A stretch of DNA of 64,000 bases from Multivorans sp965116445 (GTDB lineage Bacteria > Acidobacteriota > Thermoanaerobaculia > Multivoradales > Multivoraceae), in assembly GCA_965116445.1 (NCBI GenBank), contig OZ220688.1, positions 2,790,001-2,854,000 on the forward strand. The letters are read 5' to 3'. The notes below the pieces were generated by a model that saw only the letters and a list, made by a program, of their open reading frames with translations, made no database searches and was not told the origin of the DNA. Shown here piece by piece: positions 10,070 to 17,998 of this stretch. Positions within the stretch are counted from its first letter, which is position 1; the number at the start of each line of letters is the position of its first letter. A program made the translations under genes and the position numbers.

Positions 10070-10953
10070 CGTCCTTCCTCCAGGACCAGGTTCAGATAGC
10101 GGCCGTAGGCGTCGTTCACAGGGGCCGCCAAACGGCTCAACTCGTCCGCGTCGATGTAACCCATGCGGTACGCCACCTCCTCCAGGCAGGCGACCTTCAA
10201 CCCCTGTCTCTCCTCGATCGCCTGAATGAAGTTGCTGGCCTGCAGCAGCGCCTCATGCGTCCCGGTGTCGAGCCAGGCAACGCCGCGGCCGAGAAGCTCG
10301 ACGCGCAAGGTGCCCTCGTCCAGGTAGAGCCGGTTCAGGTCGGTGATCTCCAGCTCGCCGCGAGCCGACGGCTCGAGCGTCCGGGCCAGCTCGACGACGC
10401 GCTCGTCGTAGAAGTACAGACCTGGCACGGCGTAGGGTGACTTCGGCGCCACCGGCTTCTCCTTCAGGCCGATCACGCGCCGTTCGTCATCGAACTCGAC
10501 CACGCCGTACCGTTCGGGATCCCGAACCCGATAGCCGAAGATCGTCGCCCCCGGTGAGGAATCGTTTCGTTCGGCTGCCCGTTGGAGCACGGAGGACAAC
10601 CCGTGGCCGTGGAAGATGTTGTCGCCGAGAGCCAGCGCCGCCCTGGCGCCCGCCAGATGCCCGGCGCCGATCAGGAACGCCTGCGCGATTCCCTCCGGCG
10701 CTTTCTGCACGGCATAGGACAGTTCGAGGCCGAGTTCGCTGCCGTCACCCAGCAGGCGCTGGAACGCCGGCTGGTCGTGCGGCGTCGTGATGATCAGAAT
10801 CTCCCTCACCCCCGCGATCATCAGACTGGAGAGCGGATAGTGGACCATCGGCTGGTCGTACACGGGCAGCAACTGTTTGCTGACGGCGCGAGTCACCGGA
10901 TGGAGCCGGGTGCCGGAGCCGCCCGCCAGCAGAATTCCCCTCAGCGGACTCAC
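10066..10953 (-). CDS. rfbA: Glucose-1-phosphate thymidylyltransferase
   Basis: RfbA/RmlA makes dTDP-glucose from glucose-1-phosphate and dTTP. The N-terminus RGILLAGGSGTRLHPVT is the nucleotide-binding signature, followed by SKQLLPVYDQPMVHYPLS. Later motifs include LALGDNIFHGHG, FGYRVRDPERYGVVEFD, AWLDTGTHEALLQASNF and YIDADEL. The predicted length is 295 residues, normal for the family. The frame is open about 140 residues further upstream inside rfbB, but family alignment fixes the start at GTG 10953, which overlaps the rfbB stop by four bases (GTGA). Confidence 0.96.
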   Translation of the reverse strand: MSPLRGILLAGGSGTRLHPVTRAVSKQLLPVYDQPMVHYPLSSLMIAGVREILIITTPHDQPAFQRLLGDGSELGLELSYAVQKAPEGIAQAFLIGAGHLAGARAALALGDNIFHGHGLSSVLQRAAERNDSSPGATIFGYRVRDPERYGVVEFDDERRVIGLKEKPVAPKSPYAVPGLYFYDERVVELARTLEPSARGELEITDLNRLYLDEGTLRVELLGRGVAWLDTGTHEALLQASNFIQAIEERQGLKVACLEEVAYRMGYIDADELSRLAAPVNDAYGRYLNLVLEEGR

Positions 10954-12062
10954 GTGACCGCCGTGAGACGCGGCTGAACGCCCAGCCGGTTCCGCGAAGC
11001 GCCACCGACCGCTTCGCACCATTCGCGGTGACCGAGGTACCAGCGCACCGTTTCGCGCAGACCGCTCTCGAAGTCGTGCCGCGGCGCCCAATCCAGCTCC
11101 CGTCTCGCTTTGGACGGATCGATCGCGTAGCGATGGTCGTGGCCGGGCCGGTCTTCGACGAAGGTCACGAGTTGTCGGTAATCCTCGATTCCCTCGAGCC
11201 CGGGCGCGGCGTTCCGAGCGGCGGGGAGTTCCGCTTCGACCGCCGCGCAGACCGCCTCGACGACCTCGAGGTTCGTTCGTTCCTCGTCGCCGCCCAGGTT
11301 GTAGCTCTGTCCCGGCTCGCCACGACTCAGAACCGCAAGCAGTCCGGCGCAGTGATCGTCCACATGAAGCCAATCCCGGACGTTGGCGCCCTCGCCGTAG
11401 ACCGGCAACGGACGCCCAAGGGCGGCGTTCAGGATCATCAACGGAATCAGCTTCTCGGGATACTGGTACGGCCCGTAGTTGTTCGAGCAGTTGGTCACGA
11501 TCGCCGGAAGGCCGTAGGTGCGACCGTAGGCGCGCACGAGATGATCCGCGGCCGCCTTGGACGCCGAGTAGGGCGAACTCGGATCGTACGGTGTCTTTTC
11601 ATGGAACCTCCCCTCGTCACCGAGGCTCCCGAAGACCTCGTCGGTTGAAACGTGGATGAACCGAAAGGCGGCCCTCTCCTCCTCCGACCGTTCTCCGAGG
11701 ACGCCGCGAGCGGCTTCGAGCAGTTCGAACGTGCCGCCGATGTTCGTCCGGACGAAGTCGCCCGGGCTGTCGATCGAGCGGTCGACGTGGCTCTCGGCCG
11801 CGAAGTTGAGAACCGCCGTCGGCTGGTGCTCGGCAAAGACCCTCCGGACCGCGGCGCGATCGGCGATGTCCCCATGGACGAAGCGGTAGCGGGGATCGTC
11901 GGCGACCGCCTCCAGGTTGAGGAGATTGCCGGCATAGGTCAGCTTGTCGAAGACGACGACGCGACGGTCGCGCCCCGAAGGCTCGGCCAGTGCCCGGGCC
12001 GTGAAGTTGCAGCCGATGAAACCGGCGCCGCCGGTTACGAGCAGGGTCTCTCTGGGGGCCAA
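10950..12062 (-). CDS. rfbB: dTDP-glucose 4,6-dehydratase
   Basis: RfbB/RmlB is an extended short-chain dehydrogenase that converts dTDP-glucose to dTDP-4-keto-6-deoxyglucose. Visible motifs are the NAD loop VTGGAGFIG near the N-terminus, FAAESHVDRSI, VSTDEVFGSL (catalytic Thr/Asp/Glu region), SPYSASKAAADH (YxxxK) and NNYGPYQYPEKLIP. I place the start at TTG 12062, with GGGA about nine bases upstream. This gives 370 residues, slightly longer than typical. No ATG fits between the previous gene and the Rossmann motif. The gene lies 16 bases downstream of the Hal2-like phosphatase. Confidence 0.94.
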   Translation of the reverse strand: MAPRETLLVTGGAGFIGCNFTARALAEPSGRDRRVVVFDKLTYAGNLLNLEAVADDPRYRFVHGDIADRAAVRRVFAEHQPTAVLNFAAESHVDRSIDSPGDFVRTNIGGTFELLEAARGVLGERSEEERAAFRFIHVSTDEVFGSLGDEGRFHEKTPYDPSSPYSASKAAADHLVRAYGRTYGLPAIVTNCSNNYGPYQYPEKLIPLMILNAALGRPLPVYGEGANVRDWLHVDDHCAGLLAVLSRGEPGQSYNLGGDEERTNLEVVEAVCAAVEAELPAARNAAPGLEGIEDYRQLVTFVEDRPGHDHRYAIDPSKARRELDWAPRHDFESGLRETVRWYLGHREWCEAVGGASRNRLGVQPRLTAVT

Positions 12063-12078
12063 GAGAAGCGATCCCGTC

Positions 12079-13116
12079 TCAGAGTCCCGGCCCGGGCGGC
12101 AACACCGCGGCCGCCGCGTCCAGAACCGCGCCGTGAAGAAGGCCGTTCGTCGCCACCACGCCGCGGTTCCCATCCAGGGTTCGGCCCATGCTGAAGTCGA
12201 GCGGCCGGCCGTAGGCGTCGGTCACGGCGCCGCCGGCTTCGGACACCACGATGAAGCCGGCCGCGTGGTCCCAGATCTTCTCTCGATAGGTCCTGGACGA
12301 GGGCAAACGGAGATAGATCGAGGCATCGCCGCGGGCGATCGCCCCGTACTTGCACTGGCTGTCCATGCGCACTGGAGGGGCCGTCACGCCGAGCCGCCCG
12401 GCGATGAGGGCATGCCGATCATGGTCCGAGTGCATCGCTTCCGCCGACTCGCAGAAAGCAGCGTCGCCCGACGAGGAAACCGCGGAAACCCCGATTCGGC
12501 GCGCCGATCCTCCGTCCTCCTCGAACGGCAGCTCGTAGGCGCCCCGGCCCCGTTCAGCGACGAACAGGCAACCCCGCCCCAGGCGCGAAGGCAGGTTCGG
12601 GCATCCGAGCACGCCGCCGACGACTTCGCCATCCTCCATCAGGCCGAGCGCGATCGCGTACTGGTCGCCGCGCAGGAACCCCTTCGTGCCATCGATCGGA
12701 TCGAGGACCCAGAACGTTCCCTTCGCGCCGCCGGCATCCGAGCAACGGTCGATCGCGGCTCGCACGTCCTCGGCGGACGCATCGGGCAGCTCGGACCTGA
12801 CCGCAGCGACGACCTTGTCCAGGGTCTCCCTCCCGTCGGCCCCTTCAAGCGCCGCCGCCGTTTCCTCGCCCACGATGGCCTCACCGCGCGGCAACGTGAG
12901 GCTGACGAGGGCCTGCGCCGCGTAGTCGGCCACCGTCACCGGCGAGCGGTCCTCCTTGGTCAGGAACGACCCCTGAAGCGACTGCTGAAGCCGCCGCGTA
13001 ACCCGGCCCGCAATTCGCACCGACCGAACCGCCGCCGCCAGTTCTCCGTTCTCCCCAGGACCTGGGTAGCTGCCCCCGTGTTCCACGCGGCAATGATACG
13101 GCCACTCTCCGCGCAT
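12079..13116 (-). CDS. Hal2/BPNT1-like 3'(2'),5'-bisphosphate nucleotidase
   Basis: This 345-residue inositol-monophosphatase-fold phosphatase carries the lithium-sensitive metal-binding signatures VTVADYAAQALV, AIVGEET, FWVLDPIDGTKGFLRGDQYA and KIWDHAAG. The GTKGFLRGDQYAIALGL segment is typical of the eukaryote-like Hal2/SAL1 branch, which hydrolyses 3'-phosphoadenosine 5'-phosphate to AMP. That would recycle the by-product of sulfotransferases or acyl-carrier-protein loading. Position directly upstream of rfbB suggests co-transcription with the deoxysugar genes, though I see no biochemical reason for it. The ATG at 13116 is only 14 bases from the divergent sigma-factor start, so its promoter must overlap that gene. 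Confidence 0.86.
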   Translation of the reverse strand: MRGEWPYHCRVEHGGSYPGPGENGELAAAVRSVRIAGRVTRRLQQSLQGSFLTKEDRSPVTVADYAAQALVSLTLPRGEAIVGEETAAALEGADGRETLDKVVAAVRSELPDASAEDVRAAIDRCSDAGGAKGTFWVLDPIDGTKGFLRGDQYAIALGLMEDGEVVGGVLGCPNLPSRLGRGCLFVAERGRGAYELPFEEDGGSARRIGVSAVSSSGDAAFCESAEAMHSDHDRHALIAGRLGVTAPPVRMDSQCKYGAIARGDASIYLRLPSSRTYREKIWDHAAGFIVVSEAGGAVTDAYGRPLDFSMGRTLDGNRGVVATNGLLHGAVLDAAAAVLPPGPGL

Positions 13117-13130
13117 GCCACACTGAGGTC

Positions 13131-13712
13131 TTGAAGCATCGCGAAAAAGATGAAGCCGCCTTGGTGAAGGCGGCCGTCGAAGGGTCGGAGCGCGCCTTCC
13201 AGACCTTGGTCGAACGCTACCAGCGCCCGATCTTCAGCCTGGTCGTGCGCATGGTCCGGGACCCCGGCATCGCGGAGGATGTCACCCAGGAGGTCTTCGT
13301 CAAAGCCTGGCTGGCCCTCGCCCGCTACGACCCGCGGCGGCGTTTCGCGAGCTGGGTGTTCAAGATCGCAAGCAACGCGGCGATCGACCATCTGCGGCGA
13401 AAGAAACTGCCCACGACTCCGATCGAGACGAGCGACCCCGACGCCTCGTCGATCCTCGACCGGGTCCCGGACGAACGGGCGGAGCTCGCCGACACGCTCA
13501 CCAGGAGGCATGAACTGGCGGCCGCCCTCGAGGCCACGGTGGCGGCACTCCGACCCGAGTACCGCCTGGTCGTCCTGTTGCGGTTCAAGGAGGAGCTGCC
13601 CTACCGCGACATCGCGGAGATCACCGGCATGCCCCTCGGAACCGTGAAGACGAACCTGCGCAGGGCCCGCCGCGAGATCGAACAGCGCCTGCGCTCGGAG
13701 GGCGTGGTTTGA
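13131..13712 (+). CDS. ECF-type RNA polymerase sigma factor (sigma-E-like)
   Basis: The protein is about 193 residues. Region 2 is ERAFQTLVERYQRPIFSLVV to DVTQEVFVKAWLALARYD, with the core-binding and -10 recognition segment ASWVFKIASNAAIDHLRRKK. Region 4 follows in LRPEYRLVVLLRFKEELPYR and TGMPLGTVKTNLRRARREIE, with a helix-turn-helix for -35 recognition. The TTG at 13131 (TGAGG seven bases upstream) is the furthest plausible start; TTG 13161 or GTG 13164 are alternatives. The gene immediately upstream of the bactofilin-like membrane protein makes that protein, or its short cytoplasmic N-terminus, a candidate regulator. Confidence 0.92.
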   Translation: MKHREKDEAALVKAAVEGSERAFQTLVERYQRPIFSLVVRMVRDPGIAEDVTQEVFVKAWLALARYDPRRRFASWVFKIASNAAIDHLRRKKLPTTPIETSDPDASSILDRVPDERAELADTLTRRHELAAALEATVAALRPEYRLVVLLRFKEELPYRDIAEITGMPLGTVKTNLRRARREIEQRLRSEGVV

Positions 13713-13752
13713 AACCGCGGCGATCTTCGCATCGTAGGGCGAAGGACATGGT

Positions 13753-13776
13753 GAACGCCGCAATGACATCGCCGTC
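13753..13776 (+). promoter_or_regulatory. Possible ECF-sigma promoter (GAAC-N16-CGTC)
   Basis: GAAC at 13753-13756 and CGTC at 13773-13776 are separated by 16 bases, matching the general spacing and bases of group-IV sigma promoters. It lies in the 158-base gap between the sigma-factor stop and the ATG of the membrane protein, so autoregulation is conceivable. Such short matches occur by chance in GC-rich DNA. Confidence 0.25.
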
Positions 13777-13870
13777 GTACAATCGTTCGCGCCGCGGGGG
13801 CCGAACAGGCGGTGTCAACCGCTATCGCCTCGGGCAGAACAAACCGCGCAAGTCATGGCAAGTCACTAAA

Positions 13871-15706
13871 ATGCGAAACCGACTCGACCTCCGGACCCTC
13901 TTCCAATCGCTCGAGGATCCCTCCCTGCCGGACGGGTTCACGAGCCGCGTCATGCGGCAAGTGGGAGCCACGAACCGGCCTGTCGAAGCGGCTGGGCAGG
14001 GACCGCAGTTGCTGGCGCTCCCGATGACTCGGTGGGCCCAGGCGTCGATTGGCGCCATCGCGGCAGTGGCGATGCTCCTCCTCGGGGGCGTGACGCTGCT
14101 TTTCCCTTCGACCTGGCTGACCATGTTGAACACGCTGGAAGCGACTCTCTTCACTGCTGTCTGGGTCCTGACCTGGACCGCGGGGGTCCTGGCCGAGAGC
14201 CTCCCGTTCCTGAGCGGAGCGGTGCGGGTAGGCGAGGCTCTGGACCTGATTCTGCGCACCCCCCAGGTCACCGCAGTGGTCGCCGCCGCGTCATTGTTCA
14301 GTCTGATCGCGGTCCATCTTCTGCACCGGTTCTCCAGGAGACCGGGTGGACGCCGCCGGGCCCGCGGAACGCGTGCGGGAGCACTGCTGCTGGTGGGCGG
14401 GCTGTGCTTCACCGGCCTGGCGTCCGGTCAACCCCAGGACGCGGGTGAGGGCCAGGAGGCCCAGGAAGAAGCGAGTTCAACCCTCGAGGATGCGCGAGAA
14501 CGTCTCGACGAAGCGCTCGAGGAAGTCGGCGAAGAGGCTCGGGGCGCGATCGAGGAGACGATCGAGCGGTTGGACGATCTCGAGCGTGACCTGAACGGAA
14601 TCGACGTTGTCGTCGACCTCGACAACAGGGTCGCGTTCGGCAGCACCGTGCGGGTGGGCCGGGGCGAAGTGGTCAATGACCTTGTCTCGATCGGCGGCGA
14701 CGTCAAGGTCGACGGAGAGGTTCGCGGCGACGCGGTATCGATCGGCGGCGAAGCGAAGATCAACGGCCGGGTGACCGGCGAAGTCGTTTCTATCGGGGGC
14801 GACATCGAGCTCGGCCCCGAGGCGGAGGTGTTCGGCGACATCGTCACGGTCGGAGGCCAACTGGTGCGCGAGGAGGGGTCCTCCGTCCTCGGCGAGGTTT
14901 CCGAGGTCGATTGGGGTGAATTCAACTGGAATCTGAGCGGCGACTGGTTCGACGGCTGGGACGGGGACTGGTTTCCCGGAGTCGGCGACCGGCCCCCCTT
15001 CTTCCGTCTGGGAAAGGTGTTCGAGTTCGTCCAGTCGATCATCTTCACCCTCCTCCTGATCGCGCTCAGCGGCCTGGTCCTGCTCGTTGCGCCGAAGGGA
15101 GTCGGCCGGGTGAAAGCGGCTGCCGCATCCGACCTCTGGGTCATGTTCGCCGTCGGCCTTGGCGTGGAAGTCTTCTTCCTCCCCGTGCTGATCATCGTCA
15201 GCCTGCTGCTCACGGTCACGGTCATCGGCATTCCCTTCGCCATCCTCCTCTGGCCCGTCGCGTTGATCGGTCTGACGGCCGCGTTCGTGTTCGGCTACGC
15301 GGGCTCGGCCGCGGCAGCCGGCGACTGGTGCCGGCGGCGCTTCCAGGGCGCCGGCCGGGTGGCGGCCGGGAGCTTCGCCGCGCTGGCGCTCGGCGTCCTC
15401 GTGATTCAGGCGCTGGCGCTCGTGGCCGACCTGCTCGGCTTCCTTGGCCTGCCGTGGTTCTTCCGCGTCATGTTCCGCCTTCCCGGCGTCCTGATCTGCT
15501 ACCTCGCCTGGACGATCGGCCTCGGCGCCGTGTTCATGACCCGGTTCGGCAGATCGGACTACGGAGCGGCAGCATCGCTGCCCCCCGGGCCGCCAACGAC
15601 GGACGGCGACGATGTCGCGATGAGTGACCCGGATGAAGCGGGGCCGTCAATTCCGGACGGCGACGGCGACGCAAGCGCCGCGATCCCCAAACCTCCAGCC
15701 GGCTAA
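13871..15706 (+). CDS. Multi-pass membrane protein with bactofilin-like repeat domain, next to ECF sigma
   Basis: The 611-residue protein starts with a short cytoplasmic segment MRNRLDLRTLFQSLEDPSLP, followed by hydrophobic helices near residues 58-80, 87-115 and 135-155. A further hydrophobic segment ends LCFTGLASGQ. An acidic coiled coil follows (STLEDARERLDEALEEVG and on). Next is a four- to five-fold repeat of about 17-18 residues, seen as VSIGGDVKVDGEVRGD, VSIGGEAKINGRVTGE, VSIGGDIELGPEAEVFGD and VTVGGQLVREEGS. This pattern is typical of bactofilin or polymer-forming beta-helix domains. The C-terminal third holds about four more helices. The frame is open back to a TTG overlapping the sigma-factor stop, but that Arg-rich stretch looks non-coding, so ATG 13871 is preferred. 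It could serve as a membrane sensor or anti-sigma; this is inference. Confidence 0.75.
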   Translation: MRNRLDLRTLFQSLEDPSLPDGFTSRVMRQVGATNRPVEAAGQGPQLLALPMTRWAQASIGAIAAVAMLLLGGVTLLFPSTWLTMLNTLEATLFTAVWVLTWTAGVLAESLPFLSGAVRVGEALDLILRTPQVTAVVAAASLFSLIAVHLLHRFSRRPGGRRRARGTRAGALLLVGGLCFTGLASGQPQDAGEGQEAQEEASSTLEDARERLDEALEEVGEEARGAIEETIERLDDLERDLNGIDVVVDLDNRVAFGSTVRVGRGEVVNDLVSIGGDVKVDGEVRGDAVSIGGEAKINGRVTGEVVSIGGDIELGPEAEVFGDIVTVGGQLVREEGSSVLGEVSEVDWGEFNWNLSGDWFDGWDGDWFPGVGDRPPFFRLGKVFEFVQSIIFTLLLIALSGLVLLVAPKGVGRVKAAAASDLWVMFAVGLGVEVFFLPVLIIVSLLLTVTVIGIPFAILLWPVALIGLTAAFVFGYAGSAAAAGDWCRRRFQGAGRVAAGSFAALALGVLVIQALALVADLLGFLGLPWFFRVMFRLPGVLICYLAWTIGLGAVFMTRFGRSDYGAAASLPPGPPTTDGDDVAMSDPDEAGPSIPDGDGDASAAIPKPPAG

Positions 15707-15748
15707 CGGCAGGCAGGCGCGGGCGCGGATCGTAGTAGTCTTCGCCCC

Positions 15749-17998
15749 ATGCCGGCCCGCGGGCTCGCCAGTCTGGTTCTGCTCGCAGCACCTCTCGTCG
15801 TCGTGGCGCCCACAGACGACCTGAGGGAGTCCTGTCGGCGGCTTCAGGAAGGGTCGAACCCCTACTTCGGCACAAGGCTCGCAGACGAGCTTCGAGCCGA
15901 GCTGTCCTCGAACCCGGCCAGCCCCGCCATCGCCGCGGAACTCGGAAGCGAGTTGCTCCGGCTCGGCGACACGGCCGAGGCAATCGAGCATCTCGCGGCC
16001 GCAGTCAGGGCACTCGCCCCGCCCGCGGCCGAGCGGCCCACGATTCCCGAATGGAACCTCGCTCTGGCCCACCTTCAGCGGGCCGAGGACCTCAACTGCG
16101 TCCACCACTTCGACACCGGAGCCGGTCCGGACGATGGAACCACCGACCAGGCGCAGGTCGGTCGGTCCCGGCGCTCGGCCGACAGTTGCATTCTCCCGCT
16201 CACTGCCTCCGCCGTCCACGCCCGCCCCGAACACGCCCGCAAGGCAGGCGACCTGTTCCTGGAAATGCTCGAGGAAGGACGCCCGACCGGTTCGTGGAGG
16301 CAACGAGCAAGGTGGTTGCTCAACGTCGCTCGAAGACTGACCGGTGACTTCCCCGAAGGCGTGCCGACCCGCTACCGGATAGGCGACGACACCTTTGTGT
16401 CCCCTCCGGTTTCCGGAGGGCGCTGGCGCAATCTCGGACCGGCACTCGGTGTTGACGCCCTCGATCTCGCTGGCGGTGCGATAGTCGACGACTTCGACAA
16501 CGACGGCGTTCTCGACCTGATCACGTCAACGTGGGATCCGTGCGGTCCGGTCACGGCATTTCGGGGCGACGGTCAAGGCGGTTTCGAGGACGTCGCCGAA
16601 GCTTGGGGCCTTGGCGGCCAACTTGGCGGTCTCAACCTGCTCCACGCGGACTACAACGACGACGGGCGCCTCGACCTGCTCGTGCTAAGGGGCGCCTGGT
16701 TGCTGGAGGAGGGCCGCGTCCGCAACTCGCTCTTGCGCAACGAATTGGGCGGCAACCTCGGCCGCTTCGTCGATGTGTCGGAGGAGGCCGGGCTGGCCGA
16801 ACCCGCCTATCCCACCCAGACCGCGGCCTGGGGCGACTACGACGGCGACGGCGACCTCGACCTCTATGTCGGCAACGAGGCGAGTGAGGCCCACGAGTAC
16901 CCTTCCCAACTGTTTCGCAACCGCGGCGACGGTACGTTCGAGGACGTCGCGGCTACGGCCGGCGTCAGCAACCTGCGCTACGCGAAGGGCGTCACCTGGG
17001 GCGACGTGGACAACGACGGCGACCTCGACCTCTACGTTTCCAACTTCGGCGCCAACAGGCTCTACGTGAACGACGGCGGCGTCTTCCTCGATGTCGCCGT
17101 CCGAACCGGCGTGACCGAGCCGGAACGGGAGAGCTTCGCCACCTGGTTCTTCGACTATGACAACGATGGCGACCTCGACCTCTACGTCGGCGACTACCGC
17201 GATCAAGCCACCGAGGTCGTGGCGTCCTTCATGGGCTCGGACCCCGGGGTGGGCCAGCCCCTGCTCTACCGCAATGACTGCGGACCCGAGTCCGGCTGCG
17301 GCGGCAGGCTGCGGATGACCGAAGTGTCCCGCGCGCTGGGAATCCGCCGGCCTGCTCTACCGATGGGCGCGAACTACGGCGACCTGGACAACGACGGCTG
17401 GCTCGATTTCTACCTCGGCACCGGTGAACCCGATCTCGCCAGTCTGATGCCCAACGTGATGTACCGGTTCAACGGCCGGCGCTTCGAAGAAGTCACCTTC
17501 GCCGGCGGCTTCGGTCACCTCCAGAAAGGGCACGGCGTTGCGTTCGGTGACCTGGACCGTGACGGAGACATGGACCTCTTCCACCAACTCGGCGGCTTCT
17601 ATCCGACCGACACCTTCGGCAACGCCCTGTTCGAGAACCCGGGCAGCGACAACGCCTGGGTCACGCTGCGCTTTGCCGGCGCCGGCTCAGCCGGCTCGGG
17701 CGCGAACCGCTTCGGTGTCGGCTCGCGGGTCGCACTGTCCGTCGAGGGTCCGGATGGCCAGCGCACGATCCATCGCCTGGTCGGCTCGGGAGGCTCCTTC
17801 GGTGGCAACAGCTTGCAACTTGAAGTGGGTCTCGGCGACGCGGTCGGGATCACCGAGATCCGGGTGACGTGGGCCGGCAGCGGTACCAACCAGGTCTTCC
17901 AGGACGTCGAGCCGCGGGCCGTGTACCGGGTCACCGAGGGCGCGGAGGTTCTCGAACGAATCGACCAATCCGCCTTCCGCCTGGGCGGCGACGGATGA
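15749..17998 (+). CDS. Secreted CRTAC1-like protein (TPR-like N-terminus, FG-GAP/VCBS repeats, ASPIC/UnbV)
   Basis: The 749-residue protein begins with a signal peptide (LASLVLLAAPLVVVAP). Residues about 25-190 form an alpha-helical, TPR-like region. A beta-propeller follows with many calcium-binding loops of the FG-GAP/VCBS type, for example DDFDNDGVLDL, DYDGDGDLDLYVGN, DVDNDGDLDLYVSN and DYDNDGDLDLYVGD. The last 100 residues match the ASPIC/UnbV domain (GVGSRVALSVEGPDGQ, then ITEIRVTWAGSGTNQ). These proteins are extracellular or surface-attached; specific ligands are unknown. It is the first gene of a three-gene unit and overlaps the next by ATGA. Confidence 0.88.
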   Translation: MPARGLASLVLLAAPLVVVAPTDDLRESCRRLQEGSNPYFGTRLADELRAELSSNPASPAIAAELGSELLRLGDTAEAIEHLAAAVRALAPPAAERPTIPEWNLALAHLQRAEDLNCVHHFDTGAGPDDGTTDQAQVGRSRRSADSCILPLTASAVHARPEHARKAGDLFLEMLEEGRPTGSWRQRARWLLNVARRLTGDFPEGVPTRYRIGDDTFVSPPVSGGRWRNLGPALGVDALDLAGGAIVDDFDNDGVLDLITSTWDPCGPVTAFRGDGQGGFEDVAEAWGLGGQLGGLNLLHADYNDDGRLDLLVLRGAWLLEEGRVRNSLLRNELGGNLGRFVDVSEEAGLAEPAYPTQTAAWGDYDGDGDLDLYVGNEASEAHEYPSQLFRNRGDGTFEDVAATAGVSNLRYAKGVTWGDVDNDGDLDLYVSNFGANRLYVNDGGVFLDVAVRTGVTEPERESFATWFFDYDNDGDLDLYVGDYRDQATEVVASFMGSDPGVGQPLLYRNDCGPESGCGGRLRMTEVSRALGIRRPALPMGANYGDLDNDGWLDFYLGTGEPDLASLMPNVMYRFNGRRFEEVTFAGGFGHLQKGHGVAFGDLDRDGDMDLFHQLGGFYPTDTFGNALFENPGSDNAWVTLRFAGAGSAGSGANRFGVGSRVALSVEGPDGQRTIHRLVGSGGSFGGNSLQLEVGLGDAVGITEIRVTWAGSGTNQVFQDVEPRAVYRVTEGAEVLERIDQSAFRLGGDG

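Noticed and set aside
13709..13870. TTG start of the membrane protein overlapping the sigma-factor stop
   Set aside because: The 54 added residues are Arg-rich and unlike a cytoplasmic anti-sigma start; ATG 13871 begins a sensible N-terminus, though the coupled start cannot be fully excluded.
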